Origin: Hexactinellida sp. DTS-2022
Lineage: Eukaryota > Porifera > Hexactinellida
DNA length: 64,000 nt
Assembly: GCA_028753945.1 (NCBI GenBank)
Contig: JAPNXP010000007.1
Location: forward strand, 3,720,001-3,784,000
Direction of reading: 5' to 3'
Positions 46,089 to 58,584 of the stretch are shown here, piece by piece (within the stretch, counting starts at the first letter, position 1; each line of letters starts with the position of its first letter). The notes below the pieces were generated by a model. That model was given only the letters and a program-made list of their open reading frames with translations. It made no database searches and was not told where the DNA came from. Position numbers and translations under genes: made by a program.

Positions 46089-46655
46089 TTTATACTTAAT
46101 AGTTATATATTACTCAATACTGTGTATTGTGTTAATAAATAAGGCATCAGATTATACAAAGGAGTACGTAGTATAAAAGATTGAGTACCACTTCCCTGAG
46201 GAATATCTACAAATTTATAGAAATGAATTTGTATATTGGTAAATAAATAACTTACCATCTCTGTGCAAAAAAAGTCTCCACTTCTGCTCAATGTCAGGAC
46301 AGTTAGACGGCATCTGGAAGACTGGTATACCACTGTGGTCATTGTAGTAACCAGTTTGACATCTGGGTGCAGAACAAGAATTTGGCATACTAGTACGTAA
46401 ATTGAGAAATAATTATAAGGAAATTAGTCAAAAGGTAGAAGAGACGAAATAAATGTACTGAGAAGAAGGAAAGTGAGAAATAAAACCAAAATCCTAGTAT
46501 AAGTAGGTACACAAGTAATATTATAACAGGAAATGGTTGTTATTGTTGTCTATAATTGTATAATTTTTATTATGGGTGAATAATAAAATCGCCTTCCTGT
46601 TATCCCTGGTCTTAGTGAGTGAATAGGCCTTATGTATAGTAGGCTATGCCTAATA

Positions 46656-49600
46656 CTATTCAATTTACAAAAAATTAATACAGTATAAATCATGAGGGTT
46701 TCATTAGGGGGTGGGGGTGGGGGGGGCATTTGCCCCTCCTTGGAGCCTAAGTGCCCCCCCCCCTGGATTTGAAAAAAATTGCTGATATTTGGAATAGGAA
46801 TTAATATGCCTTGAATCATTGTTCTCAATTGTTAAATGCAGATCAGAATAGCTACAGCCCAGTTATATCTAAAAAATTGTCAAGAATTGCTTATCCGAAC
46901 AGGTGGTCCATAGGTATTCAAGTTATCCAAACTCAGTGCAGCGTCGTGCAATATTTTCTAGTTTATTCAGACATCAAGCCTATATAGTTAACTTGAATTT
47001 AATATTATTTACAGGACCGCACTATCCCGCTACGGTGGTCATTTAAATGTTGACATAGTCCACAATTTAATTCGGTGAAAAAAAGTGAATCATGCATTAA
47101 TTTAACAATTCATAGAAATAGGCGTTTACAGGGCAGATATATCCCTAAATAGTTACAATTTACCTACAAGTATTTACCAGATAGGAGAAATTGATTAAAA
47201 TACAAAGAAGAATCGCTGGACATTAGTATTTATTATGACGTCACATATAATAAAAAGAAAATGCTTATACAGAGCTGAGCTTTGTAGAGTTCAGATTTTT
47301 TCCCATACTAAAAGCCCAGGATTACTTTCTAAAGGTCAATTTCAAAGCTTGGGGAAAAACTGACCTTTCTCAGTGCCTGAATACACATACTGAAAAACTG
47401 AACTCTACTAGAGCTGAGCTCTATACAAGTTATTTCTAATTAAAATATACACAAATTAAATTGATTTTTGCATTGCAAGGGTGGGGATGGCAACCGTTCT
47501 GAGTATACGGTTACAATTCGATTCCTCGCCACGGTTAACCGGTTACCCGCACATGCTACTCAACACATAAACTTATAGAACTTCGCTTATTCTACTGAAT
47601 AAGACACATCTTCAAAAAATATCAGACCATAAGTAGATTAGCTGACACATTTGGATATTTAGTTTTTATAGAAATAGTGTTGTTATTCAAATTTACTGAA
47701 AAGAAATGGATATAGGATTATTAATTTATTATATTCTAACAAAATTCGCATAATTTAATTTTTTTATACAAGAATTATTTAATTACACTCCTAGTTTTTT
47801 AACAGTCCGGTTAACTAACCAGTAAATCTGTAACCGCTAACTTATGTTATTAACGGCTAACCGCATCCAGCATTGTTGCTGTCAAAACTTCTACAAAGTT
47901 AGATTTAAAGTTTCGAGCCCCCATCAGGTTTAAGACTTTTTTAAAGTTAAATTAGAATGATTCTACTTGTGAAGTTTAGTTAGTAGGCTTTTAGTATTGA
48001 TATATCTACAATGGATTAAAGCAAACAAATTAAATATAGGATTTTGTTGGACTAAATTCTCTGTGGATATTAATGATAAATTTATTTAGTATTAATTAGT
48101 GATAATGTATACATATCTAAAAAATATCTTTAATCTCAGAGGTGGTGAAAGATAAACAAACTTCCTTTATTAAATGTTACTTAGGCACCTAACACCTTCA
48201 CAAATTGATCTTGAAGCCTTCAGGTGATAATGACTTAGTCAAAAAAAGATTTTTACAATTTGGGAATTCGATATTAACAAAGGACAATAGGACCTCAGTC
48301 AAAATGCGTTAGCCATATCACAACGGTGTCCCTAAAGATCAATTACAACTAGCGCTTCATAACTTGTGAGGTATGAGAAATTTTGAGTGGAAACCTTAAC
48401 TTCTTGGCGGGTGTGAAATCACATTTGAAAATCGGTCCAGTTTCTTTAATCAACTCGGAACATACATACAAATATTTATATACATAAATACATACGTACA
48501 TACTATCTACACACAGGTTTATGTTATAGATTTGGATACTATAGGCAAAACAATTAAGTGCTGAGTTTCGGCTTGATAGGTCGAATTATGCGGAAAATAT
48601 GTTTCATGACAAATTAGAAGTGGATAAAAGAAATCTCACCTTCCATAATAGGAAGTGGTTCATCTAACTCGTGCTATATTAGAGATACGTAAATGTACTA
48701 TCGATCGATGTGATGTAGCCAATTCTGCATCTTTTGGTGCAGAGCCTTTGTAAGTGCATTGGTCAGTGAGTTATAAAAATTCCCAAAAAAGTTCAAAAAT
48801 CTACAATTTGAAAACCTGGAATTTTCTGGATTACTGCAGTATTAGATAATTTTTCTCTCGCAAACCCAAGTATTTATAGCTATATATAGCAAAAAATCAG
48901 AATTTTCGACTCTCTTTCTACATTTATGCCATCAAATATAAGAAATTCGTGATAGATGTAACATTTCCATTTATGGATGTTGCGAAATTCCTTTTTCGAC
49001 GGAAACATCGAAATTTGTGAAGAAACAATTTTTTAACTTGTCAACTGAATTACTCACATCGGCCGATTTACTAATCATATTCAATATTTGGGACACTGCA
49101 TGCGAAAAGGTATTAACTAAAAGACGTTGTAGTGAATGGCTTTGAAGGGGTGTGAAATACTAGTGTTCGTACGAACGATGTTCTACTGTATTTGGCGTTG
49201 TTTATAGATTTTTCAACATGTACAGAAAAGCTGACTCATCAGCTATTATATTAATAATCAAACAAAAATAACTCTGAAATGCAATTGGAAAGGAAACTTG
49301 CAGCGTTACGTAAACGGAACGTTGATCCGGGACACATTTCTGAAATAGTTTAACGCGTATATAGTACTGGTGATGACATGACGGCATAATCTAAAATAAC
49401 TCAGTACAGAGAGCATTTTCTTATTGAGGCTCTAACAATAAGCCACAAGAAATATAGACATTATACAAATGGAATTTCAAATTTTATAATAAATTTAAAT
49501 AAATAATATTTTGTGTTATAGATGCACAAATAAAACAAAAACTGACATGAAATGGGACTCAAAAGTTCACTTTTAGGTTGAAATTTACAACTAATTATCA

Positions 49601-50591
49601 ATTATAAAATCTCGGATATTTGTTTGCTAGGTATTTGCGGTCATCAACCATGCTTCAGCCATCTTTAAACCTTCATCCACAAGTAAACAGTAAATTTGGA
49701 AGGGAAATTGTCCCCATAAAAGTAGCATAATGATATAATGTATCTATAAGTCCGCATCATTAGTGTACATATCCCATGAATTTTTCAGGTAAGTCTCAGT
49801 GGGGGTTCTAAAAATATAATCTAAGTGAATTTCAATGCCTCTCAAAAATGTGAAAATGTCATTACTGGAGATAATTACGCTCAAATACCATCTATACTCT
49901 TGACATTCAATGCGCTATAATATTTCCCAATGAAAAAACTTGGCTTATAGTCATTTTTAGAAAAAATATCAATAATCATGAAGGTAAAATAAAGTAATGT
50001 TAACAATCAAAATTTGTGCGAAATTTCATTTATAGTACATCAATTTAACAATGAGATTAAAAAGGAAATGCAAAAAACCTCATCAATATATTTTAAATAT
50101 TCGGAACAAGTAAAAGGTCCAATACAGTGGTTCTCAAACTTTAAATATTCAAGACATTACCCACCTAAAAATATTTTTCCATTAATTCCTCCCGTCTTTA
50201 AAATGAAATAATTTTAATATCAAATTATACTTGTGTATGGCCATTCATCGCATAATAACTAATGAGATACACACAACCATGTCAAATAATATTGCAAATA
50301 ATTGTTTAGACTAATCAGACCAGGATGGATAGCGAATTTTTAAATCTTAGTACATATTCTAAATTTAAACGAACATCTAGGTAAGTATATGTCCAATTCC
50401 TCCCCAAGGAAGTCCAAATTCCCCCCAATTGAGAACCAGTAGTCAAATAAAATAAGTTTTCTCGAAATACGATTGCAAAGACTACAAGTTTGCCAATTTC
50501 AGAGAACCCAACACAAATACAAATATTTATGTCACGGTTATTCATTCTAAATAAAGTGTATTTACAAAAAAAGAATCAATAAAGAAAATAT
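46656..50591. other. Long gene-free stretch
   Basis: AT-rich. Only notable items: poly-G and poly-C blocks near 46,710-46,765, and an inverted repeat at 47,267-47,430 with arms of ~31 bp (GAGCTGAGCT core). EIF2B4 ends at 50592 on the opposite strand. Confidence 0.6.
47267..47430. repeat. Inverted-repeat element, 164 bp
   Basis: Arms CTTATACAGAGCTGAGCTTT and, reversed, CTTGTATAGAGCTCAGCTCT, both followed by TAGAGTTCAG. Likely a small MITE; TSD unclear. Confidence 0.6.
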
Positions 50592-51084
50592 TTAGTCAAA
50601 GCGTTCTAGATATGTTTGAACCCTTATTATAACAGGAATTGATGTACAAGGAATAATTCCACTCTCTGTTACAACAAGATCAACTAATTCAGGAGGTGTA
50701 ATATCATACTTAAGGTTTAAAATTCTGAGTGTGATCATATCTTTACAAACTTCAAGTGGACCATGTAAACCATCAGGTAATCTTGAGACATCATCTGAAT
50801 CGCCGAGTTCATTATATACGAAAGAGTCGATTTGAACACGATCAATAAATTTATACGTTTCACAACAAACCATAACAGGTACATTATAAGTTTGTGCAAC
50901 GAGACAAATCATCGAGGTTCCAACATTAGCAAGGACAGAACCATTAGAGAATAACCCTTCCACACTTACCAATACTAAACTACAGTCCTTAATAGCAAAA
51001 GTGACAGCGCTTAATAACTGGTACGAACAGGAAATACCTTGAGCAGAGAGAATACGTGCACATTCTATGCCTCCTAAGTCTGGC
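50592..51084 (-). CDS. EIF2B4: EIF2B4 (eIF2B subunit delta), last exon
   Basis: C-terminal domain of the delta subunit of eIF2B, the cytosolic guanine-nucleotide exchange factor that recharges eIF2 for translation initiation and is inhibited by phosphorylated eIF2. The 3' acceptor TCCTTTATAG ends at 51085; the exon opens RPDLGGIECARIL. Diagnostic blocks follow: LFSNGSVLANVGTSMICLVA, YNVPVMVCCETYKFIDRVQ, FVYNELGDSDD, LKYDITPPELVDLVVTESG, IIPCTSIPVIIRV. It ends at a TAA (50592-50594), the normal family C-terminus plus a short LERFD tail. Intact, no stops. Upstream exons (higher coordinates) were not recognised here; they may lie beyond 64,000 or be short exons that I missed. Confidence 0.93.
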
Positions 51085-52043
51085 CTATAAAGGATACACA
51101 TGACAAATGTATAAATAATGAGTGTATTTTAACAATAATTCAAAATTGATGCAACAATACAAATGAGCAACACTTTAAGTATCATATGTGTCTTTATTAG
51201 ATATAAATTCACTCATATTGTCAAATTTGAAGAGCTAGTACAGATTACAATTGTTATTATAAAGCAAAATCACTTAATATTAATATATACCATTATTCGT
51301 TAACAACTAGGAGGGAATTAGTCAATTAAGATGAATGTTCAAAATTGGAGAAATTGAAAAACCGTCCGATATTTGGACACACTTTTTACTTTAGCTCAAA
51401 GTATATTTGGGCGACTTTGGGGGGGCGTAGAAATATTTTAAATCGAAGCTTAGATAAATAGACAATATAAAAAAGCAAACAATTCAGCTCGCAATTGTTT
51501 GCATTCCAAGATCGGACAGTTGGAATATTTGGCACAAGCAGGAAGTCATCAATAAATAGCCCGAAAGAAATTCCTAAAATAATCACATTGCAGTTCAGTT
51601 TGAAAACAAGTTAAAATCTATCAAATGATACAAAAGAATACACATATACGTATGTTTTCAATTACCAAAGAATGAAGCATAATTAAATATAGCAACATTG
51701 GCTAACAATCGATATTTGTGGTTTTCAGAATTCGAATTTTCAAATTTTATGCATAACTTTGAGACTTTGTGTAGGCATGATATATTTACCAGGCAAATGA
51801 CAATAACAATTTTCTATTGGTTCAACATTATAGAATCGAATGTACGCATTTAAATTATCATTTTGCTATGTCAAATATTTACCTATTACCCCATGGTTCC
51901 ACACTGTGGACTACTACCGTATATACTCTAATAGTAGCCCCTATTTGAATAATCGCAAAATTGACCGGAGCAACGGGTGCACCGTGCACCCGTTGCACCC
52001 GTGCCGCCGGCGCCCTAGGCGTTATTTCGAAAGGAAATATATA

Positions 52044-52364
52044 CACTCAAACCTCCCTTCTCCGGACACTGTGTTCCGGAGGCTGCCCGTAAGTAGGAAA
52101 TTGCCATGATCTTAGAAATACAATGGCTAGTACACATGGAATTTCGAAGTAACAAATTCATATTTTCTAAAATCATTCAAAATTTAAACTGATGTTTATA
52201 ACGGGTTGTGTATAATTTAAGAGATGGATATGTTGTATAATTTTGTCATTAAACTCCAATATTGAATAAATTAATACATAGTATTTAGTTTGGCTTGACA
52301 CCAAAAGGGTTCCCGGGTGAAGGTGGTCCCCGGATCTGGTCATCGGATGACGGAAGTTTGAGTG
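52044..52364. mobile_element. Tc1/pogo-type MITE, 321 bp
   Basis: CACTCAAACCTCCCTTCTCC ... CGGAAGTTTGAGTG, flanked by TA (52042-52043, 52365-52366). Confidence 0.82.
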
Positions 52365-52551
52365 TATTAACTTTTGTATCAACATAAGAGTAGTATTCGT
52401 GTATAACTAATCTCAAATTTTCCTACATGTGGTTTCTTATAATTATTGTTTAATTTAATGTCTCTGTACCTTTAACAAAATGTATCATCCAGGATGGATT
52501 TATCGAGATAACGCACCGTGTGGGAAAATGGCGTTTATGGGATAATAGGTA

Positions 52552-52736
52552 CAGTCGACTCCGCTTAATTGGGTCACATCGGGACCAAGTCATTTTGACC
52601 CGATTAAGCGGAGAAACCGATTAACCGAAAATATTTTAAGCCAAACTGTAATTCCGTCCCATAAATCCGGTGAAATTTTGACCCGATTAAGCGGAGAAAC
52701 CGATTAAGCGGTGTCCCGATTAAGCGGAGTCTACTG
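52552..52736. mobile_element. Tc1/pogo-type MITE, 185 bp
   Basis: CAGTCGACTCCGCTTAATTG ... GATTAAGCGGAGTCTACTG, flanked by TA. The subterminal CGATTAAGCGGAGA motif occurs several times. Confidence 0.92.
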
Positions 52737-53597
52737 TATTACGTTAAGGTACGCATAAAAGTTGCATTAGTATAGGTAGGAAATATTCTACGTAGAATCC
52801 AAAAATATTGTTAGTTTTTCTAACTCAACTAGAAATAAGTTAAAATGACATCATAATGTATTAATTTTTTGAATATTTTAATATGGGTCAATAATAAACA
52901 AATATTGATTACTATATATTTTATGCTAATTAGTAAAATAGATCATGTATCATCTGCGTAGTCTTCGGATAGGTTCGGTAAAGCCATGGCTCCACCAATA
53001 ATTTACACAGAATCAGTATTTTCTATTAAAAATAATCAAAATTGTCCCAAAAGGCCCTACCTATGATGACTAATAATCCATAATACCAATCTTTAACTCG
53101 AGGCAACACCCTATGTATGACACTGCAATAGCTGCTTTACCTTTGTTAACATTTTTTATGGAAACAAGAATGAAGTTAATATACCTAGGAGGCTATGCAA
53201 ATAATTCTGTAACTAAATAGTATGAATTGAAATACATATATTGATAGCTTCCCATAAGTGAATTATTGTATAATGTGTCTTGGACACAGTTTGTAGTACT
53301 TTATAAACCTTTGTAGCTTTGAAGATATTTTTTAGCAGTACAGGGTCGCTATTAGACAATATACGGACCAATTTCTATTAGAGTTTGTACAGATATAGTG
53401 ATACTTTTGTAGTTGGCAAAAAATTCACTAGTATAGTCAAATTTGAAGAGCTAGTATGGATTACAATAGCTATTATTCAAGCAAAATCAACTAATATTAT
53501 TTTGGTTACGGACATCCATTACTTTTAACAAGTTATCCTTATCTTTAAATCAGTTACTCTTACCATTACATTACCGTAACACAGTATCCGTTACTAC

Positions 53598-54094
53598 GTT
53601 AAACCGTGACCTACGTTATAATAAGGCCTGTTCATTAGTGTTAAATTTTGGACAATGAATGTCGGTTAAGTCCATTGATTCTTTTTACAATAAATGTTAT
53701 AGTTAGAGATAATTAACCAAGTAGTAATCCAGAGGAAGTAAAATATTACTAGGTTTAATACCAAGCACATTTGAAGTAAATTTATGTTGCAATAGTACAA
53801 AATATTAAAGAAAACATGAAAGTGAATATAAGTATTTAGCAAAGAAACATTTGAAAACAGTAAAAACTAATTGAGTTTAACTTTCTTTATTTTTCGAGTA
53901 ATTTCGACACGAACCGACTGCAAGGGTAGGTAGCAAGGTATTCATATTTTTCGTTCTGGGTAACAACTTGGTTAATTATCTCTTAGCTATAAGTAACATG
54001 TATTGTTAAAGAATCAATGGACTTAACCGACATCCATGGTCCAAAATTTAACACTAATGAACAGGCCTTATTATAACGTAGGTCACGGTTAAAC
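53598..54094. repeat. Long inverted-repeat element, ~500 bp
   Basis: Arms of ~130 bp (GTTAAACCGTGACCTACGTT; inner word GTCGGTTAAGTCCATTGATT) around a ~240-bp centre. It sits inside TTACCGTTAC-rich sequence at 53,510-54,260. Non-coding; MITE-like. Confidence 0.8.
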
Positions 54095-54602
54095 TTATTC
54101 TATTGCCGTTACAACTTATTTTAAAATGGGTTACCGTTACATTAAGGTAACTGTACTGAATAAAGGTAAACGGAAAAACTTAACAGGTTACTGTTACTGT
54201 AACGGGAGATATAAAGTAACGGTAACGAAGTGACGGAAGATTTAGTAACGGAGCACATCACTGACTCCCTCTCGTGTTGAACTAATTTTCAAAACCAAAG
54301 CAAGTCAGAAGTATGGAAAACCTTCAGACTCATCCGTGGAGATGAAATTAAAGAGCCTAATCTATGCGGCTGACTTCGTTGTAAATCGGTATTTACCAGT
54401 TCTCGAATTGCAGGCACTTCGCACATGCTACAACACCAAAAGAGCTGTAGTGTCTGCCCCTCGAGCACCGCCAATTAGATCAGTCATGAGCACGTTAAAA
54501 AGCAAAAGTTCAAGGCAACCAAAGAGGAATTAGAAGCTATCAAGGATTCTTAGCTGTACAGAGCTCTCTGCGGCTAAATTATTCCAATATAGTATATCCA
54601 AC

Positions 54603-55382
54603 CATGGCTTACTATATATACGGCTGTGTATGTTCCCGACTTGGCCTTCAAACAAGAAAGCCAGTTTTAAATTTCATTCAAAGCTAAACCATGGCTTCTA
54701 TTGTGGTTTATTGGATTGTATATGGGGTAATTAACCATTGTGAATCCATAGGAACCACTTTTGAGAATTTCAGATTTGTGGTTAAGCTATTTAGGCGCCA
54801 TTTAATGATGACACTACAAATATACAAAAATATACAATTCGAGTCTAAAGAACTACAAGAAAATGAAAATAATTTGCTAATATACTTAGAATACATTTTC
54901 CGAAAATATAATGAGAAGAAAATATATAAACCAGCAATTATATACGTTTTATGGACGAAAATAGTAAGTTGTAATTCGGATAATACTTGTATTTTAGCAT
55001 GTGGTTGCTTAATAATTTAAAAAAAATTAGAATGTCGCCATTTTGTGATTTAGTAGCCTTTGGGTATGAAATATATCCCTATTTTAGTATTGCTATTATA
55101 AAATTATTAGAAAGTAGGAAGTAACTGAAATTTATGATATTTGAATTTTTTTCATTTTACCAACATTGTTACCGTCATCATTAAATGTGCCTAAATAGCT
55201 TAACCACAAATCTGAGATTCTAAAAAGTGGTTCCAATGGATTCACAATGGTTGATTACCCCATATATAATCCAATAAACCACAATAGAAGGCATGGTTTA
55301 GCTTTGAATGAAATTTAAAACTGGCCTTCTTGTTTGAAGGCCAAGTCGGGAACATACACAGCCGTATATATAGTAAGCCATG
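54603..55382. mobile_element. P-type non-autonomous element N2, 780 bp
   Basis: ~200-bp terminal inverted repeats starting CATGGCTTACTATATATACG. Exact 7-bp TSD ATCCAAC at 54596-54602 and 55383-55389. No coding capacity. Confidence 0.94.
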
Positions 55383-55426
55383 ATCCAACTAGCGCGCTTC
55401 GTTTGATTGGTCGCTTCGTGGCAGAA

Positions 55427-55470
55427 TAAAACCATACACACCAACCGCTTCGCAGTTGATGTGTGGTTTA
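55427..55470. repeat. Hairpin ACCATACACACCAACCGC / GCAGTTGATGTGTGGT
   Basis: 44-bp imperfect palindrome with a CTTCG-type centre, like those in R1 and at 35972-36076. Confidence 0.65.
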
Positions 55471-55917
55471 TGTACTTCTAACAATGATTATAAACGTAAA
55501 TAGGCCTAAATAGTCAAATTTAACAATGTGAAATTTTAATGATTACGTCATCAGGGATAATGAGTAAGCAATTTGAGAATCAGATGTGACCATCGTTTCC
55601 GCATCATTAATGTACATGTTCTATTAAATTTTCAGAATATATATTATCTCTTAGAGGGCGCGAATTATGTGCGATTAAGTAAATGTTGAGGGTTCTCGAA
55701 ATGTGAGAATGACGTCATAACTTGTCCAGGTGTGAGAAATTTTTGGTGGAAACCTCAAATTGTTGGCGGATGTCAAAAGTTACCCCAATATGCCAAAAAT
55801 CACATTTGTAAACCGTGCACTTTCATCAATCAACTCGGAACATGCAAACTATTATATATACACACAGGTTTGTGTCTTAATAGTATAGATAATCATTTTA
55901 TCCAATATGTCACTATA

Positions 55918-56391
55918 CCCTCCCCTACCAAAAGTATTCGTACACCCAAAAATTTCCTATGGAAATAGTACTATATTACTCTAATATTTATCGCTAATGT
56001 ATACAAATTCTATGAGATGTCGCCACTTTGAATTCAGAATCGTATTCTAAGCCACCGAATTGACCATTGTAGAAGCTTTCAATTCAATTACATATATATT
56101 AGTTTGAAAATTATCATCCGGTGTCACCATGTACCACTTCTTCCATTTGTCCCCATGGTACAAGATGGGAATAAGTGGTACATGGTGGCATAGGATTATA
56201 ATTTTCAACCTAATCAGTAGCTAATAGAGTTCAAAGCTTCTTTATTATTTCGAATGCGTAGATTACGAATATGAAATCTAAATTGCAATATTCCATGTAT
56301 TTAGTGTACAATAAACATTATTATTGACACACTATATTACTATTTTCTATGGGAATGCTTATGGAGTACGAATACTTTTGGTAGGGCAGAG
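55918..56391. mobile_element. Tc1-type MITE, 474 bp, second copy
   Basis: Same family, orientation and length as 28453-28926. Flanked by TA (55916-55917, 56392-56393). Confidence 0.9.
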
Positions 56392-56719
56392 TATACATCA
56401 CTATATACATTATCAATACATATATAAATTCCTCATCGAAGGCAACGATTACTAGAATGTAGAATTATAAAATATGGGGCAATAAGAAAGGTAAAATCCA
56501 ACATAATATGGGATTTACTCGGGGCCCAAAGAAAGCAACTAAATTAGCACTATATTAAATATATCACTACTCAACAATAAAAAGACGATATAACTTTCTT
56601 TGAACAAGTTTTTATGGGAGACAAGCCCGGCGAACACTATCGGTCGTGGTTACTTTGGCGAGCTGTTATGGCCGATATAGACACTCTTTCAATTGCTTCA
56701 ATATCCTAATGTTCGCACT

Positions 56720-57860
56720 ACATCAAAGTACATGTGTACAAATTTTGGTGGTTTTATCAAAAAAATGAACAATTGTAAGGTTGTGCCGCTGCACTACTGA
56801 GGATATTTTAAAGGTTTTAAGTGAAGCCAATTTCCAGCCTCGTTGCGTAATATCGGACAATCACCAGTGCAGGGTTGTATCAACTCATTTTGAGTTGGCA
56901 AAACAACTCAGTTTTTGTCTACCAACTCATTCAAATTTCCTTCACCAACTCATTCATTTTGCTGTTACCAACTCATTCAACTCATTCAAGAAAATGAGTT
57001 GATTCTGCCAACTCATTTTTTATTAAACTAATTGTAACTAACGTATATCTTAAATCTTCAGTTTACTAATACATTTACAGCTGCGTAGGTCGGCTCTCAA
57101 AAGTGATCCGGCCAAATTTGGATCTCCCTACGCATTAATGTTACGACAAAGTGAAAGTAGTCTGGCCATGGTCGGAAGTAGCGTTGTATCAACTCATTTT
57201 GAGTTGGCAAAACAACTCATTTTTTGTCTACCATCTCATTCAACTCATTCATTTTGCTGTCACCAACTCATTCAACTCGTTCAAGAAAATGAGTTGATTC
57301 TGCCAACTCAAAATGAGTTGATACAACCCTTAACCAGTGTAATATTTCTGCTGTCAATAAGCTCACAAATTTTTTTACTATTGACAACAAAAACTATTAC
57401 ATGAGAAATCCTTTTACAGAACGAATAATTTATTTGGTGTTGATACCGTTCACCTCATAAAGAACGTTCGTAATCGTTTCTTTACAATCCCTAGAGTTGA
57501 GTTACCTGTCCGGGATTCATTGATACGTGTTCCAGATGGTCACGTACGTTGGTCTAGCCTCCACAAGGTGCATGATTATGATCTCTCATTGGGCTATCAC
57601 CTTGGTAAAGCTACTCGATTTGGAGAAATTCGCGTTAATTTCCTATAATAAGGTACCTCAAATTTGTTTGTAATTGATTTTGATAAACCTCGAATATACT
57701 GTTCGAATAACAATGATTCACTAGCTGCTTCATTAACCATGTCTGGAAAAGCCTTCCCTAATCAGTCCTTTAGCAGTTTAGCTCGTACAGATACCGTTGG
57801 GGAGTCTCATTTGGAAGCATACCCCTGTCATGGAACATGCTCAATGATGTGAACCTAATA
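56720..57860 (+). pseudogene. P/THAP-type transposase remnant E
   Basis: Frames on + in order: CTTEDILKVLSEANFQPRCV, ISDNHQC (catalytic-Asp region), then across MITE-like insertions NISAVNKLTNFFTIDNKNYY, FDTVHLIKNVRNRFF (57,445-57,490; the FD..H.IK.IRNN block of P/THAP transposases), LGYHLGKATRFGEIRVNF, and NNDSLAASLTMSGKAFPNQS. A different subfamily from A, BD and C. Many stops and shifts; no termini found. Confidence 0.65.
56871..57332. mobile_element. hAT-like MITE pair, GGGTTGTATCAACTC ends
   Basis: TSD ACCAGTGC / ACCAGTGT at 56863-56870 and 57333-57340 (one mismatch); removing the insert restores NHQCNISAVN. The interior has many CAACTCATT units. It contains a second, partial copy starting near 57,184 and ~160 bp of unrelated sequence (57,021-57,183). 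Confidence 0.75.
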
Positions 57861-58191
57861 TACTCAAGTCTGATACATTTAATAGTGAATCTCTCACAGT
57901 TTCAAATTCCTCTCTCTTTTTTCTGTTCAGTGTTTAATATACTTCCAAAGCTTCTCCTCTTAAACTCGCATCTAACATTGCTGCTTTCTTTTCTCCTCCC
58001 CATTCGTTTTCTATTGCACATATGTAAACATGTTCTAGAAGATTCTCAATATCACCATCCTCAAATTTATCCAAATGTACATTAGCTGCCATTTTTCTTT
58101 GTGCACTCTCTGCTACCAATATAACGTCTCTATAGCACCAACAATTATATCCCTCAATCTCGTGAATACAATACTTTTAAGTAATCTACTA

Positions 58192-58366
58192 CAGTTGAAA
58201 CCGGATATTTTTAACACCGGATATTTTTAACAATCGGATATATTTAACACATTTTCTTGTAAATAATTAATTATTGTTGTTGTTGTAAAATTGGGCATTT
58301 TTAACAATCGGATATTTATAACAAATTTTCGTCAAAAGAATGTGTTAAAAATATCCGGTTTCAACT
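58192..58366. mobile_element. Tc1/pogo-type MITE, 175 bp
   Basis: CAGTTGAAACCGGATATTTT ... AAAATATCCGGTTTCAACTG, flanked by TA. Very clean inverted termini; subterminal CGGATATTTTTAACA repeats. Confidence 0.95.
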
Positions 58367-58584
58367 GTATATAGAATTACAGATGTTCGACTGAATTTAC
58401 ATTTCTAAGTAACTACAGTGAATCTCGTTATACTAACGAGGTTCTACTAAGTCCACGTAAAATCCACAGGAATAATATAGAGCTGGACACAATATATACA
58501 TATTGTAATAGTGAATATTTCTTTAAATGTTAAGTAAGAAAACTTAGATTTTGAATAAATTAATGTGGCAAACATTTATATATT

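Larger units (their letters stand above)
43640..46388 (-). pseudogene. P-type THAP transposase C, seven exons
   Basis: Exons with consensus splice sites and matching phases: 46388-46256, 45816-45577, 45508-45160, 45097-45029, 44947-44624, 44516-44053, and 43987 to about 43,640. Exon 1 starts the THAP finger (MPNSCSAPRCQTGYY; C5, C10); exon 2 completes it (VYLCAKHF). Exon 2 has a one-base frameshift after DGMYKTRS. Exon 5 has CLNMDEIHI (first Asp); exon 6 has DVIVSDNFVNLFKLL (second Asp, with a small deletion) and FDFVHIIKTIRNNWLN; exon 7 has KACWPSILERQNVKLAL. The frame stops at LRFQFLSS, and the part with the catalytic Glu is absent, so the element is an internal-deletion derivative. The first intron holds two hAT MITE sequences. 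Confidence 0.87.
43547..46648 (-). mobile_element. P-superfamily element C, 3.1 kb
   Basis: Terminal inverted repeats of ~75 bp (CATAGCCTACTACGTATACA; the right end reversed reads CATAGCCTACTATACATAAG). Direct CCTAATA at 43540-43546 and 46649-46655. Carries an exon-intron structured THAP transposase lacking its 3' end. Confidence 0.88.
51085..53597. other. Upstream of EIF2B4 last exon: repeats only
   Basis: Intronic for EIF2B4. Holds MITEs at 52044-52364 and 52552-52736 and a degenerate copy (about 52,965-53,080) of the 143-bp MITE family. A ~70-bp segment at 51,218-51,285 recurs at 53,435-53,505. The palindrome CAACGGGTGCA / TGCACCCGTTG is at 51,971-51,995. Confidence 0.6.

Noticed and set aside
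43547..46648. Functional P-type transposase in element C
   Set aside because: Despite clean splice sites it has a frameshift in exon 2 and lacks the part carrying the catalytic Glu.
52965..53080. Independent MITE
   Set aside because: Only a degraded relative of the 143-bp MITE family; ends and TSD not identifiable, so noted in the surrounding region only.
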